From assembly GCA_003169835.1 (NCBI GenBank), contig PNAI01000044.1, forward strand, positions 20,447 through 84,446: a stretch of 64,000 bases of DNA, written 5' to 3'. The position numbers were made by a program, and so were the translations under genes. Below the pieces are notes generated by a model. That model had not been told where the DNA came from. It saw only the letters and a program-made list of their open reading frames with translations, and made no database searches. Of this stretch, positions 25,392 through 37,299 are shown one piece after another (the first letter of the stretch is position 1; every line of letters begins with the position of its first letter). Source of the DNA: Hyphomicrobiales bacterium. Lineage in GTDB: Bacteria; Pseudomonadota; Alphaproteobacteria; Rhizobiales; Xanthobacteraceae.

Positions 25392-26578
25392 TGGCCGAGC
25401 CGCTGCGCAATTTCACCATCAACTTCGGGCCGCAGCATCCGGCGGCGCACGGCGTGCTGCGCCTGGTGCTTGAACTCGATGGCGAAGTTGTCGAACGCGT
25501 CGATCCTCATATCGGCTTGCTCCATCGCGGCACCGAAAAGCTGATCGAGCAGAAGACTTATCTGCAGGCGATACCGTATTTCGACCGGCTCGACTACGTC
25601 GCGCCGATGAACCAGGAGCATGCATTTTGTCTCGCGGCGGAGAAGCTGCTCGGTGTGCAGGTTCCCAGGCGCGGGCAGCTCATCCGCGTGCTCTATTGCG
25701 AGATCGGAAGGATTTTATCGCATCTGCTCAATGTCACGACGCAGGCCATGGATGTAGGCGCACTCACGCCGCCGTTGTGGGGCTTTGAGGAGCGCGAAAA
25801 GCTGATGGTGTTTTACGAACGCGCGTCAGGCTCGCGCATGCATGCGGCGTTTTTTCGCGTGGGGGGTGTGCATTCGGACCTGCCGGAAAAACTGATCGAT
25901 GACATCGCCGCGTGGTGCGATCCGTTTCTCAAAGTCTGCGACGATCTTGAGCGACTGCTGACGGGGAACCGCATCTTCAAGCAGCGCAATGTCGATATCG
26001 GCGTAGTGAAGCTCAGCGATGCCTGGGCGTGGGGTTTTTCCGGCGTGATGGTGCGCGGTTCGGGCGCGGCCTGGGATTTGCGCAAGTCGCAGCCGTACGA
26101 ATGCTATGCGGAATTCGATTTCGACATTCCGATCGGCAAGAACGGTGACTGTTACGACCGCTACTGCATCCGGATGGAAGAGATGCGCCAATCCGTGTGC
26201 ATCATGAAGCAGTGCATCGCCAAGCTGCGCGAGCCCGAGGGGCGGGGGCCGGTGGTGGTCGATGACAACAAGATTACACCGCCGCGCCGCGCCGAGATGA
26301 AGCGCTCAATGGAAGCGCTAATCCATCATTTCAAGCTTTATACCGAGGGCTTCCATGTGCCGGCGGGCGAGGTCTATGCGGCGGTCGAAGCGCCCAAAGG
26401 CGAGTTCGGCGTGTATCTCGTCTCCGACGGCAGCAACAAGCCCTATAAATGCAAGATCCGGGCGCCTGGGTTTGCCCATCTGCAGGCGATGGATTTCCTC
26501 TGTCGCGGTCATATGTTAGCGGATGTTTCTGCGATATTGGGTTCGCTCGACATCGTGTTTGGCGAGGTGGATCGATGA
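25391..26578 (+). CDS. nuoD: NADH-quinone oxidoreductase subunit D
   Basis: The 395-residue 49-kDa-type subunit lines the quinone-binding pocket with NuoB. It has the expected N terminus [15 protein letters not shown], the [14 protein letters not shown] segment, and the end [20 protein letters not shown]. Its start overlaps the stop of the small ORF before it, and its stop overlaps the next secreted-protein gene (ATGA). Confidence 0.97.
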   Translation: MAEPLRNFTINFGPQHPAAHGVLRLVLELDGEVVERVDPHIGLLHRGTEKLIEQKTYLQAIPYFDRLDYVAPMNQEHAFCLAAEKLLGVQVPRRGQLIRVLYCEIGRILSHLLNVTTQAMDVGALTPPLWGFEEREKLMVFYERASGSRMHAAFFRVGGVHSDLPEKLIDDIAAWCDPFLKVCDDLERLLTGNRIFKQRNVDIGVVKLSDAWAWGFSGVMVRGSGAAWDLRKSQPYECYAEFDFDIPIGKNGDCYDRYCIRMEEMRQSVCIMKQCIAKLREPEGRGPVVVDDNKITPPRRAEMKRSMEALIHHFKLYTEGFHVPAGEVYAAVEAPKGEFGVYLVSDGSNKPYKCKIRAPGFAHLQAMDFLCRGHMLADVSAILGSLDIVFGEVDR

Positions 26579-26922
26579 AAACCTCAGTCCAAATTGCCGC
26601 GACAGCGATCCTCATTGGCGTGGCGGTTCTCCTGAGCGGCAACGGCCACGCGCAACAGACTTCGGATGTGGCCGGGCCGATCTCGAAAGTGGTGGCGGAT
26701 GGTTATGCGTTTTCAGGTGGCACTAGCCTTGGCCCGGAGCAAGGCAAGTCCATCGTCGCGCCGAACAAGGTCAGCTACGAGGTCAAATATCGTGTTGGGT
26801 ACGCATATTTTGCTAAGGGCGCAGACTTTCTTGTCTGCCAGTACGAGATCGTCTTAGCGAATCCGATTCCCGATCAGTTTCGCCTCGGCAAACCCGAATC
26901 CAAGTGCTTCAGGATTAAATAA
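26575..26922 (+). CDS. Small exported protein encoded inside the nuo operon
   Basis: The 115-residue product starts [27 protein letters not shown], a signal peptide, and has a short mature domain with [18 protein letters not shown] and two cysteines (FLVCQYE and SKCFRIK) that could form a disulfide. Its ATG overlaps the nuoD stop by four bases, and its own TAA overlaps the nuoE ATG, so it is embedded in the operon. I do not recognise the family and it is not a known complex I subunit. Confidence 0.7.
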   Translation: MKTSVQIAATAILIGVAVLLSGNGHAQQTSDVAGPISKVVADGYAFSGGTSLGPEQGKSIVAPNKVSYEVKYRVGYAYFAKGADFLVCQYEIVLANPIPDQFRLGKPESKCFRIK

Positions 26923-27536
26923 TGCCTGTCCGCCGTCTTGCACCGCAGAATGTTCAGCCGAAGGAATTCGCCTTCACGGCGGAGAATTTGGCTTGGGCAA
27001 AACAGCAGATGGCGAAATATCCCGAAGGCCGGCAGCAATCGGCTGTGATCCCGCTGTTGTGGCGCGCGCAAGAGCAAGCCGGCGGCTGGGTGCCGCAGAA
27101 GGCGATCGAGGCGGTTGCCGAAATTCTCGACATGGCGAAGATTCGTGTGCTTGAGATCGCGACCTTCTACACGATGTTCCAGCTCTCACCGGTCGGGCGA
27201 AAAGCGCACATCCAGCTTTGCGGCACGACACCATGCATGCTGCGCGGCGCGGAGGAGATCAGGAAAGTCTGCGAGCGACGCATCAATCATGAGGCGGGGC
27301 AGCTTTCCGCCGACGGGGATTTTTCTTGGGAGGAAGTCGAATGTCTCGGCGCGTGCGTGAATGCGCCGATGGTTCAGATTTTAAAGGACACCTATGAGGA
27401 TCTGACACCGGCAAGTTTCGAAACACTTCTTGATGGCTTCGCGAAGGGGACACCGCCAAAGCCCGGTTCGCAGGTTGAGCGGCAGATGGCGGCGCCGGTC
27501 GGCGGGCCGACGACGTTGAAATCGATGAAAGCTTGA
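26922..27536 (+). CDS. nuoE: NADH-quinone oxidoreductase subunit E
   Basis: The 204-residue subunit of the NADH-oxidising module binds one [2Fe-2S] cluster (N1a) through CGTTPC and ECLGAC. It has the helical front with [18 protein letters not shown]. The C terminus extends about 40 residues past the thioredoxin-like domain as a Pro/Gly-rich tail. It pairs with NuoF, whose gene follows immediately. Confidence 0.95.
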   Translation: MPVRRLAPQNVQPKEFAFTAENLAWAKQQMAKYPEGRQQSAVIPLLWRAQEQAGGWVPQKAIEAVAEILDMAKIRVLEIATFYTMFQLSPVGRKAHIQLCGTTPCMLRGAEEIRKVCERRINHEAGQLSADGDFSWEEVECLGACVNAPMVQILKDTYEDLTPASFETLLDGFAKGTPPKPGSQVERQMAAPVGGPTTLKSMKA

Positions 27537-27538
27537 CG

Positions 27539-28840
<1,302 letters not shown>

Positions 28841-28845
28841 GCAGC

Positions 28846-29196
28846 ATGAAAATCGATAGTCAAAAGGATCGCCTGCACGTCACCAAAAGTGATCTGTCTG
28901 GTTCGGTGTTCGACGACGTAAACTTGTCGGGCTGCACCTATGAAAACGTCAATATGTCGGGCGGGACCTACCACAACATCAATTTGGCAGGTTGCTCGTT
29001 CAACGATTTGAATATGTCCGGTTGGCGCGTGAACGATGTCAATCTTTCTGGATTGCGCATTGATAAGGCGAATCTTGCAGGTGCCTCGATCGTCAATAGC
29101 CGGCTTGCAGGGATGACCATCGACGGGATCGAAGTCACCGATCTTCTCGCTGCTTGGAAGGAGCGCGAGGCGGGCCGAGAGGCTGGCAAGACATGA
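28846..29196 (+). CDS. Pentapeptide-repeat-like protein between nuoF and nuoG
   Basis: The 116-residue product is a regular series of about nine ten-residue units of the form N-L-S-G-x5-V (for example VNLSGCTYENVNMSGGTYHN), a pentapeptide-repeat-like pattern expected to form a right-handed beta helix, ending in a charged helix. It starts five bases after nuoF and its stop overlaps the nuoG ATG. Pentapeptide-repeat proteins are usually protein-binding scaffolds, sometimes DNA mimics. A role in complex I assembly is only a guess from location. Confidence 0.8.
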   Translation: MKIDSQKDRLHVTKSDLSGSVFDDVNLSGCTYENVNMSGGTYHNINLAGCSFNDLNMSGWRVNDVNLSGLRIDKANLAGASIVNSRLAGMTIDGIEVTDLLAAWKEREAGREAGKT

Positions 29197-31274
29197 CCAA
29201 AATCATCGTCGACGGCACAGAGATCGACGTTCCGCCGGAGTACACGCTGCTGCAGGCGTGCGAGGCCGCGGGCGCGGAGATTCCGCGTTTTTGCTTCCAC
29301 GAACGGCTTTCGATCGCCGGCAATTGCCGGATGTGTCTGATCGAAGTGCAGGGCATGCCGAAGCCGCAGGCCTCGTGCGCGATGGGCGTGCGGGACCTGC
29401 CGCCGAACAAGGACGGCACACCGAAGATTCTCCACACCCGCACGCCGATGGTGCGCAAAGCGCGCGAAGGGGTGATGGAATTTCTGCTGATCAATCATCC
29501 GCTCGATTGTCCGATCTGCGACCAAGGCGGTGAATGCGATCTGCAAGACCAGGCGATGGCCTACGGCGTCGACTCCAGCCGCTATGCGGAGAACAAACGC
29601 GCGGTCGAGGAGAAATATATCGGGCCGCTGGTGAAGACGATCATGACGCGCTGCATTCATTGCACGCGCTGTGTGCGCTTCGCAGCCGAAGTGGCGGGGG
29701 TGCCGGAGCTCGGCGCCATCGGCCGCGGCGAGGACATGGAGATCACGACTTATCTCGAACAGGCGATGAGTTCGGAGCTGCAGGGCAATGTCGTGGACCT
29801 CTGCCCGGTCGGCGCGCTCACCTCGAAGCCCTATGCGTTTTCGGCGCGGCCGTGGGAACTCAACAAGACGGAATCCATCGATATGATGGATGCCCTCGGT
29901 TCGGCGATCCGCGTCGACACGCGCGGGCGGGAAGTCATGCGCATCCTACCGCGGGTCAACGAGGACGTGAACGAGGAATGGATTTCCGACAAGACGCGGC
30001 ATGTCGTCGACGGATTACGCGCGCAGCGGCTCGATCAGCCGTATTTGCGCGAACACGGCCGCCTGCGGCCGGCGACTTGGAATGAAGCGTTTGGTGCCAT
30101 CGCTTCGAAGCTCAAGCTGACGCGGCCGGAACGGATCGGTGCAATCTCCGGCGATCTCGCCGCGGTCGAGGAGATGTTCGCGCTCAAGGATTTGGTGACG
30201 CGGCTTGGCAGCAAGAATCTTGATGTACGCCAGGATGGGTCAGTGCTCGATCCGGCATTAGGCCGTGCGACATATCTCTTCAATGCCACGCTCGCGGGCG
30301 TAGAGAAGACCGACGCGCTGCTGATCGTGGGCTCCAATCCGCGCAAGGAAGCCGCCGTGCTCAATGCGCGCATCCGCAAGCGCTGGCGAGCGGGAAAATT
30401 CCCGATCGGCGTGATCGGGGAGAAGGCCGATCTCACTTATCCCTATGAGTATCTCGGCGCGGGACCGGAGACACTGGCAGAAGTCGCGGCCGGGAAGCAC
30501 GGCTTCGCAAAAACATTGCAGCAGGCCGAGCGGCCGCTCGTTCTCATTGGTGCCGGCGCATTGGCGCGGGCTGATGGTGCGGGGGTGGCGTCGTTGGCGG
30601 CCAAAGCCGCCGTGGCGCTTGGCGCGGTCAAGGACGGCTGGAATGGATTTAGCGTGCTGCAAACGGCTGCGTCACGTGTGGGCGCGCTTGATCTCGGGTT
30701 TGTGCCGGGGCAGGGCGGGCTTGCCGCGGCCGCGATGGGCAAAGCCGGCGCGCTCGATGTGATCTTTCTGCTCGGTGCAGATGAGGTCGATGTCGCGCCG
30801 GGCGCGTTCGTGGTCTACATCGGGACGCATGGCGATGCTGGCGCACACCGCGCCGACGTCATTCTTCCGGGCGCGGCCTATACCGAAAAATCCGGCATCA
30901 CGGTGAACACCGAAGGGCGCGTGCAGATTTCGTCGCGTGCGGGATTTCCACCCGGGGACGCGCGCGAGGACTGGGCTATCTTGCGGGCGCTCTCAGATGT
31001 GCTGGGCCACAAATTGCCTTATGATACGCTCGGCGCTTTGCGCAAGGCATTGTTCGCCGCGTATCCGCATTTGCAGCGCATCGATCAGATTGCGGCGGGC
31101 GATCCTGCCGACATCAAGAAGCTCGCCGGCCTCGGCGGCGCACCAGACAAAGCGCCGTTCCACTCCGCCATCGAGGATTTCTATCTGACCAATCCGATCG
31201 CGCGTGCATCTGCGACTATGGCCGAGTGTTCGGCGCTGGCCGAGGACCGCACCTCGATGACGGCGGCGGAGTAG
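29193..31274 (+). CDS. nuoG: NADH-quinone oxidoreductase subunit G
   Basis: The 693-residue iron-sulfur subunit has an N-terminal [2Fe-2S] ferredoxin domain ([15 protein letters not shown]), the His-Cys ligated cluster region ([19 protein letters not shown]), a [4Fe-4S] ligand set ([12 protein letters not shown]) and a molybdopterin-oxidoreductase-like C-terminal domain without obvious cofactor function. The start overlaps the stop of the pentapeptide gene (ATGA); the longer ORF start is wrong. Confidence 0.96.
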   Translation: MTKIIVDGTEIDVPPEYTLLQACEAAGAEIPRFCFHERLSIAGNCRMCLIEVQGMPKPQASCAMGVRDLPPNKDGTPKILHTRTPMVRKAREGVMEFLLINHPLDCPICDQGGECDLQDQAMAYGVDSSRYAENKRAVEEKYIGPLVKTIMTRCIHCTRCVRFAAEVAGVPELGAIGRGEDMEITTYLEQAMSSELQGNVVDLCPVGALTSKPYAFSARPWELNKTESIDMMDALGSAIRVDTRGREVMRILPRVNEDVNEEWISDKTRHVVDGLRAQRLDQPYLREHGRLRPATWNEAFGAIASKLKLTRPERIGAISGDLAAVEEMFALKDLVTRLGSKNLDVRQDGSVLDPALGRATYLFNATLAGVEKTDALLIVGSNPRKEAAVLNARIRKRWRAGKFPIGVIGEKADLTYPYEYLGAGPETLAEVAAGKHGFAKTLQQAERPLVLIGAGALARADGAGVASLAAKAAVALGAVKDGWNGFSVLQTAASRVGALDLGFVPGQGGLAAAAMGKAGALDVIFLLGADEVDVAPGAFVVYIGTHGDAGAHRADVILPGAAYTEKSGITVNTEGRVQISSRAGFPPGDAREDWAILRALSDVLGHKLPYDTLGALRKALFAAYPHLQRIDQIAAGDPADIKKLAGLGGAPDKAPFHSAIEDFYLTNPIARASATMAECSALAEDRTSMTAAE

Positions 31275-31278
31275 GGTC

Positions 31279-32304
31279 ATGGTGGAATTCTGGTGGAGCT
31301 ACATCTGGCCGCTGATCGTGATGGTGGCGCAATCGCTGCTGCTCCTCGTCCTTCTGCTCATTACCATTGCCTACATACTCCTGGCCGATCGCAAAATATG
31401 GGCGGCGGTGCAGATGCGGCGCGGGCCCAATGTCGTAGGCCCTTGGGGCCTGCTGCAATCCTTTGCCGATCTGCTGAAATTCGTGCTCAAGGAGCCGACC
31501 ATTCCGGCCGGCGCCAACAAGGGTGTGTTCCTGCTCGCGCCGCTCGTGACCTGCACGCTTGCGCTTGCCGCGTGGGCGGTGATCCCAGTCAATGCCGGCT
31601 GGGTGATAGCCGACATTAACGTGGGCATTCTCTATGTCTTCGCGATCTCTTCGCTCGGTGTGTACGGCATCATCATGGCCGGCTGGGCGTCGAACTCGAA
31701 ATATCCGTTTCTTGCCGCGCTGCGCTCGGCGGCGCAGATGGTGTCGTACGAAGTCTCCATCGGCTTTGTGATCATCACCGTGCTGTTGTGCGCGGGTTCG
31801 CTCAAGCTTTCGGCCATTGTGGCCGCGCAAAACGGCGCTTACGGGATGTTCAGCTGGTATTGGCTGCCGCTGTTGCCGATGTTCGTGGTCTTTTTCGTGT
31901 CGGCGCTGGCGGAGACCAACCGGCCGCCGTTCGATCTCGTTGAAGCGGAGTCCGAGCTGGTCGCCGGCTTCATGGTTGAGTACGGCTCGACGCCCTACAT
32001 GCTTTTCATGCTCGGTGAGTACGTGGCCATCGGTACCATGTGTGCCATGGGTACGATCTTGTTCCTGGGAGGCTGGCTACCCCCATTTCAGGTGGCGCCA
32101 TTCACCTGGGTGCCGGGCGTGATCTGGTTCGTGCTCAAAGCCTTTTTCATGTTCTTCCTGTTCGCCATGGCCAAGGCCATCGTACCGCGCTACCGCTATG
32201 ACCAATTGATGCGATTGGGGTGGAAAGTATTTCTGCCGATTTCGCTCGCCATGGTGGTGATTGTTGCGGCCGTTCTTCAGTTTGGTGGCGCGGTGCTCAA
32301 GTAG
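31279..32304 (+). CDS. nuoH: NADH-quinone oxidoreductase subunit H
   Basis: The 341-residue membrane subunit has eight or nine helices and forms much of the quinone channel. Typical segments: [42 protein letters not shown] and [22 protein letters not shown]. It lies four bases after nuoG. Confidence 0.97.
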   Translation: MVEFWWSYIWPLIVMVAQSLLLLVLLLITIAYILLADRKIWAAVQMRRGPNVVGPWGLLQSFADLLKFVLKEPTIPAGANKGVFLLAPLVTCTLALAAWAVIPVNAGWVIADINVGILYVFAISSLGVYGIIMAGWASNSKYPFLAALRSAAQMVSYEVSIGFVIITVLLCAGSLKLSAIVAAQNGAYGMFSWYWLPLLPMFVVFFVSALAETNRPPFDLVEAESELVAGFMVEYGSTPYMLFMLGEYVAIGTMCAMGTILFLGGWLPPFQVAPFTWVPGVIWFVLKAFFMFFLFAMAKAIVPRYRYDQLMRLGWKVFLPISLAMVVIVAAVLQFGGAVLK

Positions 32305-32313
32305 AGGTTGAAG

Positions 32314-32802
32314 ATGCGACTGGATCAAGCCGCGCGAGCGGTTTTTTTGAAGGAGTTTGTGTCGGGGTTCTTCCTCGCCATGCGCTATTTTTTCAAGCCC
32401 AAATCCACGCTCAATTATCCGTTCGAGAAGGGGCCGATCTCGCCACGCTTTCGCGGCGAGCACGTGCTGCGGCGCTATCCCAATGGCGAGGAGCGCTGCA
32501 TCGCGTGCAAGCTGTGCGAGGCGATCTGTCCGGCGCAGGCGATCACCATCGAAGCGGGCCCGCGGCGCAATGACGGGACGCGCCGCGCCACGCGCTACGA
32601 CATCGATATGGTGAAGTGCATCTATTGCGGCCTGTGCCAGGAGGCGTGCCCGGTCGACGCCATCGTCGAAGGGCCGAATTTCGAATTCGCGACCGAGACG
32701 CGCGAAGAGCTCTACTACGACAAAGAGAGGCTGCTCGCGAACGGCGATCGCTGGGAGCGAGAGATCGCCAAGAACCTTACGCTTGATGCACCGTACCGCT
32801 GA
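32314..32802 (+). CDS. nuoI: NADH-quinone oxidoreductase subunit I
   Basis: This is a 162-residue subunit with two [4Fe-4S] ferredoxin motifs, [15 protein letters not shown] and [15 protein letters not shown], carrying clusters N6a and N6b. ATG 32314 was chosen because AGAGG lies at proper distance; the TTG six bases earlier is adjacent to that site. It passes electrons from NuoG to NuoB. Confidence 0.96.
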   Translation: MRLDQAARAVFLKEFVSGFFLAMRYFFKPKSTLNYPFEKGPISPRFRGEHVLRRYPNGEERCIACKLCEAICPAQAITIEAGPRRNDGTRRATRYDIDMVKCIYCGLCQEACPVDAIVEGPNFEFATETREELYYDKERLLANGDRWEREIAKNLTLDAPYR

Positions 32803-32815
32803 GAGTCCATCCGCG

Positions 32816-33424
32816 ATGATCCTTTCTGCGCTCTTCTTCTATCTCTTTGCTAGCATCTGCGTGGCGTCCGCGTTCATGGTGATCGCGGCGAAGAACCCCG
32901 TGCATTCGGTGCTCTTCCTCATTCTCGCCTTCGTCAATGCAGCGGGGCTGTTCGTGCTGCTGGGTGCGGAATTTCTGGCGATGATTTTGGTCGTGGTCTA
33001 CGTCGGCGCGGTGGCGGTGCTGTTCCTGTTCGTGGTGATGATGCTGGACGTGGATTTTGCCGAACTACGCCAGGGATTCTTGCAATATTTGCCGGTTGGC
33101 GGACTGGTCGGCGTCATCTTTCTAGCGGAACTTTTGCTCGTCGTCGGTAGCTGGGCCATCGGGCCGGGTATTCCGACCACGATCACTGCGAAGATCCCGA
33201 CGGATATTCCCAATACGCAGGCGCTCGGCCTCGTGCTCTACACGCGCTACGTCTATTACTTCGAGGCGGCGGGCGTCGTGCTGCTGGTCGCCATGATCGG
33301 CGCGATCGTGCTCACGTTACGCCACAAGCCCAACGTCAAGCGCCAGAACACTTCCGACCAAGTGGCGCGCACGAAAGAAACCGCGATCGAAATCCGTCAC
33401 GTGCAGCCGGGGCAGGGGCTCTGA
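32816..33424 (+). CDS. nuoJ: NADH-quinone oxidoreductase subunit J
   Basis: The 202-residue membrane subunit has five helices and the family segments [30 protein letters not shown] and [20 protein letters not shown]. It is part of the proton-translocating membrane arm. ATG 32816 lies 13 bases after the nuoI stop; the longer ORF start falls within nuoI. Confidence 0.95.
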   Translation: MILSALFFYLFASICVASAFMVIAAKNPVHSVLFLILAFVNAAGLFVLLGAEFLAMILVVVYVGAVAVLFLFVVMMLDVDFAELRQGFLQYLPVGGLVGVIFLAELLLVVGSWAIGPGIPTTITAKIPTDIPNTQALGLVLYTRYVYYFEAAGVVLLVAMIGAIVLTLRHKPNVKRQNTSDQVARTKETAIEIRHVQPGQGL

Positions 33425-33425
33425 C

Positions 33426-33734
33426 ATGACCATCGGCCTCGGACACTATCTTTCAGTCGCTGCGGTGTTGTTCACGCTCGGCATCTTCGGCATCTTCCTC
33501 AATCGCAAGAACGTCATCGTCATTTTGATGTCGATCGAGCTGATCTTGCTGGCGGTGAACATCAATCTGGTGGCGTTCTCGAGCTATCTCGGCGACATCG
33601 TCGGACAGGTGTTCGCGCTCCTCGTGCTCACGGTCGCGGCAGCCGAGGCGGCCATCGGGCTCGCCATTCTGGTGGTCTACTATCGCAATCGCGGCTCGAT
33701 CGCGGTCGAAGACATCAATCTGATGAAGGGCTAG
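33426..33734 (+). CDS. nuoK: NADH-quinone oxidoreductase subunit K
   Basis: The 102-residue, three-helix subunit has [34 protein letters not shown], with the two membrane glutamates needed for proton transfer (one in MSIELIL, one in [11 protein letters not shown]). It lies between nuoJ and nuoL with one- or two-base gaps. Confidence 0.97.
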   Translation: MTIGLGHYLSVAAVLFTLGIFGIFLNRKNVIVILMSIELILLAVNINLVAFSSYLGDIVGQVFALLVLTVAAAEAAIGLAILVVYYRNRGSIAVEDINLMKG

Positions 33735-33736
33735 CG

Positions 33737-35782
33737 ATGTATCAGACGATTGTCTTCCTGCCATTGCTTGGCGCCATCATTGCCGGTGCGATCGCGCTAT
33801 ACGGTGCGCGGCTGCGCTTTGCGGGCGACGTGGCGGCGGCCGGACACGATCACGCGCATGCGGCGCCGCATGATGCAGATCACACGCATGATGCGCACGA
33901 CGCGCCGCAAGAGCCGGCGGCCCTGGGTTCGCGCGCGGCGGAAGTTATTACCACGTCGTTTTTGTTCATCGCCATGGTGCTGTCTTGGCTTGCGTTCGCG
34001 CGCGTTGGCTTTGGTCACTATGACGAGCGTGTCGCGCTGTTCGGCTGGATCGTGTCGGGGGACTTGAAGATCGATTGGGCGCTGCGCATCGACACGCTGA
34101 CCGCGGTGATGCTGGTGGTGGTGACGACCGTATCGGCGCTGGTTCACCTCTATTCCGTCGGCTACATGGCCGAGGAGCCTTACCGGCCGCGGTTCTTCTC
34201 GTATTTGTCGTTCTTCACCTTCGCCATGCTGGCGTTGGTGACGGCGGATAATCTCGCACAGCTGTTTTTCGGCTGGGAGGGCGTCGGGCTTGCGAGCTAT
34301 CTGCTGATCGGATTTTGGTACTACAAGCCGGAAGCGAATGCTGCCGCGATCAAGGCGTTTGTCGTCAACCGTATCGGCGATTTTGGTTTTGCGCTTGGCA
34401 TATTCGCCGTCTTCATGATGACGGGATCGATCGATCTCGACACCGTGTTCGCGCAGGCGCCCGCGCTCACCGGCAAGACGATTGATTTTTTTGGATGGCA
34501 TGCCGATGCGCTCACGCTCATTTGCCTGCTGCTGTTCATGGGCGCTATGGGCAAGTCGGCGCAGTTCCTGCTGCACACCTGGCTGCCCGATGCGATGGAA
34601 GGCCCGACGCCGGTGTCCGCGCTCATTCATGCGGCCACCATGGTGACCGCAGGTGTGTTCATGGTGGCGCGGCTTTCGCCCCTCTTTGAGCTGGCACCGA
34701 ACGCAGCGGCCTTTGTCACGCTGGTCGGCGCGACTACGGCGTTCTTCGCTGCCACGGTTGGGCTGGTGCAGAACGACATCAAACGGATCGTGGCGTATTC
34801 CACCTGCTCCCAACTCGGCTACATGTTCGTCGCCATGGGCGTGGGTGCCTATTCGGTCGGCATGTTCCATCTGTTCACGCATGCCTTCTTCAAGGCGCTT
34901 TTGTTCCTTGGTTCGGGCTCGGTGATCATGGCGATGCATCACGAGCAGGATATCCGCAAGATGGGTGGGTTGCGCGCGAAAATCCCATTCACGTATTGGA
35001 CGATGGTGATCGGTACGCTGGCGCTGACCGGCTTTCCGCTCACGGCCGGCTATTTCTCCAAGGATGCGATTATCGAGGCCGCATATTCCGGCAAGAATGC
35101 CTTTGCGTTCTATGCCTTCCTGATGACGGTTGCGGCGGCATGTCTGACCTCATTCTATTCCTGGCGTTTGATCTTCAAGACTTTCCATGGCGAGCCGCAT
35201 GACAAGGAGCACCACGAGGCGGCGCACGAGAGCCCGCCGGTGATCCTTATTCCGCTTGGCGCGCTGGCCACCGGATCGATTCTCGCCGGCCTGCCGTTCA
35301 AGGAATATTTCGCGGGCCACCACATCGAGGAATTTTTTCGCGAGTCGCTTAAGCAAAGCGGCGAGATCGTCGAGGCGATGCACCACGTGCCGATTGTTGT
35401 GGTGTGGCTGCCAACACTGATGATGTCGACTGGGTTTCTGATCGCATGGCATTTCTACATTCGTCGACCCGACATTCCCGTCGAGCTCGCGCGCCAGCAC
35501 GACGTGCTTTATCGCTTCCTGCTCAACAAATGGTACTTCGACGAGATCTATGACGTCCTGATCGTGCGGCCGTTGCTGTGGCTTGGGCGGCTGTTGTGGA
35601 AGGGCGGCGATGGCATTGTGATCGACGGTCTTGGACCGGACGGCGTGTCTGCGCGCGTCCTTGATGTCACGCGCAACGTCATGCGGCTACAGACGGGATA
35701 TCTCTATCACTACGCCTTCGCGATGCTGATCGGGGCGGCGCTGCTCATCACGTGGTTCATGTTCGCCGGAGGACCGCACTGA
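33737..35782 (+). CDS. nuoL: NADH-quinone oxidoreductase subunit L with a histidine-rich insert
   Basis: The 681-residue antiporter-like subunit sits at the far end of the membrane arm, with the long lateral helix near the C terminus. Standard motifs include [17 protein letters not shown] and [29 protein letters not shown]. Between the first and second helices, at about residues 36-55, is a run rich in His and Asp (seven histidines in about twenty residues) that ordinary NuoL lacks; it may bind metal. The stop overlaps nuoM. Confidence 0.96.
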   Translation: MYQTIVFLPLLGAIIAGAIALYGARLRFAGDVAAAGHDHAHAAPHDADHTHDAHDAPQEPAALGSRAAEVITTSFLFIAMVLSWLAFARVGFGHYDERVALFGWIVSGDLKIDWALRIDTLTAVMLVVVTTVSALVHLYSVGYMAEEPYRPRFFSYLSFFTFAMLALVTADNLAQLFFGWEGVGLASYLLIGFWYYKPEANAAAIKAFVVNRIGDFGFALGIFAVFMMTGSIDLDTVFAQAPALTGKTIDFFGWHADALTLICLLLFMGAMGKSAQFLLHTWLPDAMEGPTPVSALIHAATMVTAGVFMVARLSPLFELAPNAAAFVTLVGATTAFFAATVGLVQNDIKRIVAYSTCSQLGYMFVAMGVGAYSVGMFHLFTHAFFKALLFLGSGSVIMAMHHEQDIRKMGGLRAKIPFTYWTMVIGTLALTGFPLTAGYFSKDAIIEAAYSGKNAFAFYAFLMTVAAACLTSFYSWRLIFKTFHGEPHDKEHHEAAHESPPVILIPLGALATGSILAGLPFKEYFAGHHIEEFFRESLKQSGEIVEAMHHVPIVVVWLPTLMMSTGFLIAWHFYIRRPDIPVELARQHDVLYRFLLNKWYFDEIYDVLIVRPLLWLGRLLWKGGDGIVIDGLGPDGVSARVLDVTRNVMRLQTGYLYHYAFAMLIGAALLITWFMFAGGPH

Positions 35783-37290
35783 TGGCGAGCTGGCCGATCT
35801 TATCGTTGACCACGTTTCTTCCGCTTGTCGGCGCGTTGTTCATTCTGGCGCTGCGCGGAGAGGACGAAACCATTAAACGCAATGCGCGTTGGGTGGCGCT
35901 GTGGGCGACCCTCGTCACATTCGCGGTATCGCTCATTCTGTGGTGGCGCTTCGATCCGGCGCTGCCGGAATTCCAATTCGTTGAAAAGCACGCTTGGCTC
36001 GGTGGCTACGGCACTTATCACATGGGGGTGGACGGGATTTCGCTGCCCTTCGTGATCTTGACCACGGCGCTCATGCCGCTTTGCATCGTCGCGAGCTGGC
36101 TCACCATCGAAAACCGCGTCAAGGAATACATGGTGGCGTTTCTTGTGCTCGAGACGCTCATGGTCGGCACGTTCTCGGCGCTCGATCTGGTGCTGTTCTA
36201 TCTGTTCTTCGAAGGCGGGTTGATCCCGATGTTTCTCATCATCGGCGTGTGGGGCGGGCCGCGCCGGGTCTATGCGAGCTTCAAGTTCTTTCTCTACACG
36301 CTGCTCGGCTCGGTGTTGATGCTGCTCGCGATCATGGCGATGTACTGGCAAGCCAAGACCACGGACATCACCGTGTTGCTGCATTACAGCTTTCCGCGCG
36401 ACATGCAGAGCTGGCTGTGGCTTGCGTTCCTGGCGTCCTTCGCCGTCAAGCTGCCGATGTGGCCGGTGCATACTTGGTTGCCCGATGCGCACGTGGAAGC
36501 GCCGACGGCGGGCTCGGTGATCCTGGCAGCAATCCTCTTGAAGATGGGCGGCTACGGATTTTTGCGGTTTTCATTACCCATGTTTCCGATCGCTTCGCAC
36601 GATTACGCGCCGATGATGTTTGCGCTCTCTGTCGTCGCCATCGTCTACACCTCGCTCGTGGCCCTCGTGCAGGAGGATATGAAGAAGCTCATCGCGTATT
36701 CCTCCGTGGCGCATATGGGCTTTGTGACCATGGGAATTTTCGCCGCGACCACGCAGGGCGTGGCGGGCGGCATATTCCAGATGGTGTCGCACGGTATCGT
36801 ATCGGGCGCGCTGTTCCTGTGCGTCGGTGTGGTCTACGACCGCATGCACACGCGCGAGATCGCGGCCTATGGCGGACTGGTCAATCGCATGCCGGCCTAT
36901 GCCGCGGTGTTCATGGTGTTCACGCTTGCAAATGTCGGACTGCCCGGGACGTCCGGCTTTGTTGGCGAATTCCTCACGCTGATCGGCACATTCAAGGTCA
37001 ACGCCGCGGTTGCGACGCTGGCGACGATCGGGGTGATCCTGTCGGCGTGTTATGCGCTGTGGCTCTATCGCAAGGTGATCTTCGGCAAGTTGGAAAAGCC
37101 GAACCTTGCCGGCATCACCGATCTTGGATATCGCGAAGTCGCGATCTTCGTGCCGCTGCTTGTGCTGACCATCCTGCTCGGCGTTTATCCGAAGCCGGTG
37201 CTGGATATTTCGGCGACGTCAGTCAGCGCGCTCATCGATGGTTATCAGCAGGCCATCGGTGCGGCCAAGTCCGCGGCGCTGGTGAAGTGA
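35782..37290 (+). CDS. nuoM: NADH-quinone oxidoreductase subunit M
   Basis: This is a 502-residue antiporter-like proton-pumping subunit with about fourteen helices. It has [35 protein letters not shown] (the key membrane glutamate) and [31 protein letters not shown]. The start overlaps the nuoL stop by one base (tgATG). Confidence 0.97.
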   Translation: MASWPILSLTTFLPLVGALFILALRGEDETIKRNARWVALWATLVTFAVSLILWWRFDPALPEFQFVEKHAWLGGYGTYHMGVDGISLPFVILTTALMPLCIVASWLTIENRVKEYMVAFLVLETLMVGTFSALDLVLFYLFFEGGLIPMFLIIGVWGGPRRVYASFKFFLYTLLGSVLMLLAIMAMYWQAKTTDITVLLHYSFPRDMQSWLWLAFLASFAVKLPMWPVHTWLPDAHVEAPTAGSVILAAILLKMGGYGFLRFSLPMFPIASHDYAPMMFALSVVAIVYTSLVALVQEDMKKLIAYSSVAHMGFVTMGIFAATTQGVAGGIFQMVSHGIVSGALFLCVGVVYDRMHTREIAAYGGLVNRMPAYAAVFMVFTLANVGLPGTSGFVGEFLTLIGTFKVNAAVATLATIGVILSACYALWLYRKVIFGKLEKPNLAGITDLGYREVAIFVPLLVLTILLGVYPKPVLDISATSVSALIDGYQQAIGAAKSAALVK

Positions 37291-37299
37291 GGGGCAGCG

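Noticed and set aside
33797-34942. 381-residue minus-strand ORF opposite nuoL
   Set aside because: Shadow of a certain gene; extremely Arg/His-rich.
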